DNA of 64,000 nt from Nemertoderma westbladi. Lineage: Eukaryota; Xenacoelomorpha; Nemertodermatida; Nemertodermatidae. A program made the translations under genes and the position numbers. Under the pieces are notes generated by a model. The model had not been told where the DNA came from, did not search any database, and saw only the letters and a program-made list of their open reading frames with translations. The stretch is from positions 1 to 64,000 of the forward strand of contig JAUCBJ010000535.1 in the NCBI GenBank assembly GCA_032718475.1. Direction: 5' to 3'. Position 1 is the first letter of the stretch; each line of letters opens with the position of its first letter. Shown here piece by piece: positions 57,401 through 64,000 of the stretch.

Positions 57401-60400
57401 TGATATATTCCCAATTGTAGGACTTAAATGTGAAATAGTAGGACTAACTTGCACATGTAGTGTTTGGGTAACTTCTGTATCAGAGGGGTAATCTATTTCT
57501 GCACTATCTTCAAATAATGCAGCAACCTCAATGTCTATCTGATTCACATCCATCATCAACATATATTTCTCTTCGATTAGTTAGGGGCTTGTTACCTTCA
57601 TTAGTATTAAATAGTTTGGAGGAAAATTTATTTGATCCAATTCCCAAAGATGTAGTGTTCGACATTTGCTGATTGTTTTTTGTCCTTTCAGGACAGACAT
57701 TTGCCTTGTGATTTTCATCTCGACAAATATAACAATGGCCTGTTTTAGTGATTGTTGACGATTGACCATGTTTCATTTCTTGAATTTGTTTCGATTTTGT
57801 GTTAGAGTTGAACATTTTATCTTGTCGATTATTAGTATAAACATGTTGTTCACATTGAGTAGTAAATTCTCTACGTTGTTTTATGGAATTTAAGAATGTA
57901 ACAACATCTCTAGCTAACTCTGATAGGGTACTAATTTGGCGTGATGCATGATATCGATCATTTGAGAGTTTGCATTTTATCTTGTTCGCGCTTTCAGACC
58001 TTTAGCAGTTTAACCTGCCAAATTTAGATGTCTTCTAGATTATAAATCGACTTTAGCCTATGACGAGTATTTGATACACTACATTAGCCGAAGCCAGTCT
58101 ATGCGCGACCATTCACCCGCTGGATATACCCGGGAGACTGGATTCGGAAGCTTTGACCTTATTGTGGTGTAGGCCTACTGTATTATTCGACTGATTGTTA
58201 ATATATAATCTCTGACAAATATTATTTACTTTCGGGAAATATTAACAGTTCCTTTAGGACGTGGCGCTCTAAATATGTAAACAGAGTTATGACTTACACT
58301 AGACACAACGGGATGGCTATGGATTCACGTATAAAGCGCATTCTTTAGGAGATGCTTTGTTATCAGTCACAATCATGCACACTACCGCACAATGCTGCAC
58401 ACCAATCTGCCGACCTTCACTAATTTTAGTCACATATAAAGAGAACAACAGCCAACACATGTAGTGCCTATGAAATAGCATTAGATTCACTCCAAAACCA
58501 ATATAATGTAAGTCGCAATTGTTATATGTAACTGGTCTCTTACCTTCAGTATATCAAGAAGATTGGGGGTTTTATGATTATTTATCGATATTATCCAAAT
58601 ATAATAATATTCCATCAACTGATATAATTAATAACCAACAGTAAATAGCAGTAAAAATGCGGTGTTTGTAGTTGACAATATGATTTGACACACTGACTTG
58701 TGATTAGATAACAGTTATACGTTTCTATGACCAAAGCCTACTAATGTTTGGCTAAAGCCTGAAACACAGAAATTCCAAAGCCGGTCTTCTGGCTGTGGAC
58801 AAAATACACACACTGACTGAATTGCATGAGTTTCTGTATACAATCTCCAACACAGACTGAAAACCGCTCTGATTGGTCGACCGAACAAAGAACGAACAAA
58901 GAACAAAGAAAAAGTTACACGTGTACATATCAGCTGTTAGATGTCGTCATGGTAACTACACTGTATCAAGAGGATTTTGGCTTATTGCGACATAAGATCG
59001 CTAGTTATGTCCGCTAAAGTACACATACAGAAGAAATGGCTTTTTATGTCCACTAAAACATCGGTACAGTAAGGAAACGGCTTTTTATGTCCGTTAAAAC
59101 ACCTACAGAGTACTTTGCGGGGAAAATAACTAGCTAGATCCGCAAAAGCCTTTATACCGCTCCCAGAAAATGGGATTTAATTCTATAAAATATAAAAAAT
59201 CACAGTTTCTAAAATATAAAAATACTCTAAACAGTTAGTTTTTCTTGCGCGGACGGCGTTTACGCAGTTTTTTGAGGCTAGCAAGAGTCCTTTTCTCTTT
59301 GGGGCGAGCCACTTTACTAGGAGGGCTGTAACTCCTGGGTGAAGGGTGCAATACAATTGCATCGGAAGGTTTAGGGTGACGGTCGATGTCTCGTCCATTT
59401 CGATATGCTTCTCCTCGAGCTGATTTTCCTCCGCTTATCATTGGATGCATTCGTCCAAAACTCTTGCAGAGAATAGGGTCGTCCAAGTTCGATATCTTCT
59501 TAGAGATTCTGAATTTCCTGATCGAACTGAGATAAAGCTAATTCGTTTACCGCTTGGACTTGCTGCTGCAATTTACGTTTCTCTAAACAATTGTAGGTTC
59601 CTTTTCTGATCTTTTGACGAATAGTGTCCAACGCGTTTCGTACAACTCTCTCCTCCGCCTCGGTGACAGGTTGTATCGGGTTAAACAGGGACGATGATAC
59701 GGTTGAATGGCGATATTAGATGTCCGCGTCCCAATCCGGCTAGGTAAGATGGGCGAATATTTAGGGAGCCCACAACCGGAGTGCCACCAACTAACCGTTC
59801 GGGTAACACTAGATCTTTGAACAGTGAGTACAGTTCGGGAGGATCCGTGATACTATTAGGATCAAGAGTCTGAGGTCTAACTAGGGAATGAGGAGGTCTG
59901 ACCGAGTATTCCGGAACTCTGATCATAGGTTTATTTAAGGATCGTTTGAATCGAGCGAGCGTAGGTGATACATCCAACAAGTTTCGCTCGAAACTCCCGT
60001 AAATATAGCGAGTAAAACCATGTTTAAAGCAACGTCTCCGCGGATGTTTATGTCTTTCCGTTTGTTGGTTGGGTCTTGGGCATTCGTCGCAATAATACCA
60101 AAGACGCACGTCTTGTAGGGGAAACACGGGTGATATTTATTCGGGTTTACAACGTTTCTCTCAAGAATTCCAAATATACGTTGGAGTTACTGCGTTAATC
60201 CGGTTCTTTAACGTCTTCTCTTTCGAGTCGATTTCGAATAGAATTTTCGCATTCGATTTTCAGTTTATCGTACCGACTCTGCTGGGTAGGATATTTAAAT
60301 AGTACCATTTCCCTTTCGGTGTCGACATCGTCCGTATCGTGTAAATCGATGGGATGACCAGTAGTTAAGAAGTCCATATGCGTACCATTACGATGCGTAT

Positions 60401-63400
60401 AGCGAGCAGTGAATTTTCGATAGTCCAATTCACGCGTAAGTTGCTCCTGGGACATCGGCAGTTCGATATAACGACCATCGTCCTCCGTAGTAGTTGGACT
60501 AGCGTCGCTGCGTATCAAGCTATCAATAAACGCTTGCAACGGTAGAGTATATTTCTCCCTGATACCAAGATCATCTTCTATCAACTCAGTCATATCTGCT
60601 ATATGAGTTTATCAATATTATAATTAGTTATAATTAGGCTAGCGGACGTCGCTGCCTACCCCTCTCGGCCCCCGGACAGCGCAAGATCCTCAGCGCTGGT
60701 GTACTTTCGCCGATGTGCCTATCGCCAACGTAGTAGCTGCACAACGACCACAACAACCAGCGCGAGTCACTCCACCGTCCGTCCCAAAGGCTTAGATTTA
60801 CTTCAGGTTCTTACTGGAGAGTTAGGGCTACTTTCACAATTGCGACTCGCTACTGTAAACACACTTTAGTAGTAACATTCACCTATAAACGCACAAATTC
60901 CACACAACTGTCACAAACCGCACACATTCGGGCCATTTGTCCGTTAGTCAAGTGCCTTCCAGAATGCCACGTTATTATTGGGTATCCTGGGATACTAGCA
61001 GTATGCTATTTATTCCTTATGCTATTCAATGGGGCAAGCCTTTATTGTTCTTTTAACTCACTTCTAATTCTAGCGTGGTTGTTGCAATGGTGACATTATG
61101 GAAAGCTAGCAGTAGAATTAGGGTAATTCTCATGCATACAGATCTGGGATGCTATTTAATAGTAATTCTTTAATTGTCAATATTCCTCTTTATACATGAT
61201 TTTATGAATTTTATCGGCTATTGACTATATATTGGAGATTCTCGCACACTAATATACTTAATAGGGTGAATCTCCGCTCCCATGATCTATTAATTAATGG
61301 AATTTTGGGAATGTTATAAATTGCATAAAATGACAATTTATCAAATTCATTAAAAGATATGAATTTAAATTTATTCCCGTAAATTTTATTATTTAATATT
61401 AAAATAGACACAATTTTATTCCAGAACATAGCTGGGGACTGGGATCCTTGATTCTAGGAAATTTGTCCTTTTAAGAGTATCGGTAAGTGCTACGATATCT
61501 TAATTGACTAGAATTTTAAAGGATCTAAAATTTGACAGATTTTAATTTATAGATTTTCTAGAGTTAACTTGTAAGTAGTTACTCTATTGTATCTGTTTGA
61601 CAGATTTTATAAATATTAATAGTTAATATTTAAGATGGGCACCGGTTTATTCCAGAACATGTCTGGGGACGTTAACCACTGATTCTATAATTTTGTCTTG
61701 CAAGAATATCGGTGGGTGCCGCGATATATTAATCGACTAGAATTACAGATGGTCAAAGGGTTTAACAGATTTATTTTGCGTTTTACGCCACTGTTAAAGG
61801 GACATCACGCTACTATATGTATTATTTAATATACGGTATGAGAGCAATATCGCAAGAAGCAATATCAGTGAGAAGAGGCAAGTCGTTTCCAAGGTCTACC
61901 CAGAGCTTGGTTTAGCCGAGACACGAGGATCTGAATTTTGCATTCCTAATACTCTACTTACCAATAATACTTAAATATAGTAGGAGCTTTATTGTACTTT
62001 AATAAGTACGGACATTTCATCTTACTGTAGTCACGTATTTATAATATGATACGGACAGTAAGGAAAGAGAAAAAGAATTATTTCTCGCCGTCGCACTAAA
62101 TATATAATATATAAGTAATTAAGTAATAAACGCGAATATATATTGCACTAATCTACTAGATAATCGCTAAAATAACATTCTACTAAATAAAATTAAAGAA
62201 AACGATTATAATAAAATTACATAATAATACATACATAAATATAAAATAATAAAAAACAAATATAAAATAATATAGTCACACACCCACTCCAGACACTGTT
62301 ACGTTGGGGAGTCCCTAGATGTTTGTTGGATTAGGGAGGTGTTCGTGGGAAGAGTATCTTGCCTTCCATAGTTTCCGGACAGTTCTCGGCCTCTTTCCAG
62401 TAAACATAAACGACCAACTGGGAGATTGAGTTGTTGTGTTTCGAATACAATTCCAGGTTTCCTCTTCATCCTGGAATAGTGACGATAGAAACATCGCTTC
62501 AAATACACGACGGCCTTACAAAGCCGATTCCAGGATCTATAGTGGTCCATCGCTCCCGGCAGGAGAGGTGAGAGTCCCTGCGAGATGTCTGGTGTTCCAG
62601 ATCTCCAGTCTCTCTCTCTGATCTCCACAACAGATCGGTTCGCGGTGGGGGAGTTTAGATCCACAGTGTCGTCCCTGGCAATGTGTAGTACAGACAGATC
62701 TATCACGGGTTTAAATAACCTTGATTTACTCGTCCGGGTTTTAGGTTTGACTTTCTCCACTCCCTTGGCTTGTCTAATCTCAGCCGTGGTGAGATGGGGA
62801 GGCCATTCATCTTCTTTACTTAGGAAGTCGGGTCCACCTAACCAGTCTGGAGTATCTGTCAGTTCTTGAGGAGTTGCTCCTCTGGAAGCGATGTCGGCTA
62901 GATTAATCGTCTCGGGGCAATGTCTCCATTGATCTACATTGGAGTTAATATCGTCATTATCTGAGGAGTATGGTGTTCTCTCAGTTGGGTCGTCTACCTC
63001 ACTGCTCTCCGCTTCCCATTCACTTACTTGGTATACCCGTTCTTTTGGTAACCTTTCCATGAGAGTTCTACGGGAAGGGCCAGTAAAGTACCAACCTACT
63101 CTAGTTCTTCCCGCATAGGCTTGTAGTGGTTGCGGTTGAGCAGGCCGTTTCTCCAATGTCTCAAGCGCCTCATGCGCATTTCGGCCGATGAGTATTTGCA
63201 CTCCAGGGTAGTCTGTGTTGAATCTAGGTATCTTAAGCTGCTGGGTGAAATCGTCCTCATCCCAGTTATAAGGTTCTACTTGGCTGGTAGTGAAGTTCTT
63301 TATCGCCACCATTTTTACTGACCTTATACTGTGTTCTCCTAGTTCATCCTGGGGGGTGGACAACGCACCTACATAATAATCTGCTATTACTGTAGATTTC

Positions 63401-64000
63401 CAAACCTGCATAATTCCTGACATGTTTAACTTAGTTCGGAACTTGGGTTGTCCAGCAAAGATGTCTTCGGCTAGTTCTTTGTCGATGAATGTTCCTGTGC
63501 TACCGGAGTCAAGGAGGGCGTTCACTATATAACTCCTTTCAGATCCGTGGACCCTCAACTGCACTACGGGAAATTCTCGGATTCCTACATTGGAAGTTGG
63601 TGCTTTCCAAGATGGTTGTCGGTCAGAAGTAGTTAGGGGGAGCTCGCTGTCGGTGTCCTTTTCATACGTAAGTGCTCGATACACTGCGGTATTTATCTGG
63701 TAACAGGATTCGTTTTCGTCGGAGAATTCGTCCGTATAGAATCCTTCCATCTCAGAACTTTGGTCAGTGTCATACACATCACTGAATAGGACATGTAGTT
63801 CGGACTCACTTACCTGACTCGGGCTGTTTCGTTCGAATTCAGTGTGCAACAAGATATGATGTTTTGCGCCGCACTTTGCACACCTTGCGTCGGAGTAACA
63901 GGTTCGCCATTGGTGTCCTCGTCTGAGGCAATTATAACACAACCACTTATCCCACATGGCTTCACGTCTATCCTTGAGTGATTTCCTCAGGAATTCATCA

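Overview
This window is eukaryotic and almost certainly from an animal. Pao/BEL, Ty3/gypsy, RTE-like, piggyBac and Polinton-like elements occur together, and a calcium-binding EGF (cbEGF) exon with consensus splice sites and phase-1 boundaries recurs through the window. I cannot name the species; a marine invertebrate is plausible but is inference. Most of the sequence is AT-rich repeat. There is no ribosomal RNA gene, no convincing functional tRNA gene and no CRISPR array.

The only host gene I can support lies on the minus strand. Six near-identical 123-bp cbEGF exons (17392-17514, 22659-22781, 35863-35985, 42108-42230, 45042-45164, 47469-47591) sit in copies of one intron unit. Each has an AG acceptor and a GTAAGTA donor, and each encodes one cbEGF module with a beta-hydroxylation consensus. 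This looks like a recently amplified exon array of a large secreted or membrane protein whose remaining exons lie outside the window.

The introns are filled with nested mobile elements. From left to right: LINE remnants (1-3100); a Polinton-like element with ~411-bp terminal inverted repeats and 6-bp target duplications (3251-7999), holding a minisatellite and an RTE-like LINE; a TIR element with ~10-bp target duplications (10336-11990); a composite element (12638-17282) flanked by inverted ATCGAG satellites, holding a piggyBac element whose transposase is split by a LINE with a 13-bp duplication; TTAA-flanked elements and another TIR element (19017-22363); two Pao/BEL remnants (23186-28565); an unrecognised multi-ORF cassette X (28562-33427) split by two retroelements; LINEs (33832-41304), one inserted within another; a 904-bp TIR element with TTATTGCGGCAATAA satellites (45637-46540); a decayed unknown ORF region Z (47877-48770); a Ty3/gypsy element with both LTRs (49419-54454) inserted inside a second gypsy element (48945-57990); an unrecognised overlapping-ORF cluster Y (59235-60593); and a Pao/BEL polyprotein that has lost its RT/RNase H (62299-63957).

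The best candidates for something undescribed are the cbEGF exon array, ORF cassettes X and Y, the satellite-flanked composite element, and the GGGGTC...GACCCC motif shared by the piggyBac element and the noncoding TTAA elements, which suggests a mobilising/mobilised pair. I ran no searches, so family assignments rest on motifs read by eye.
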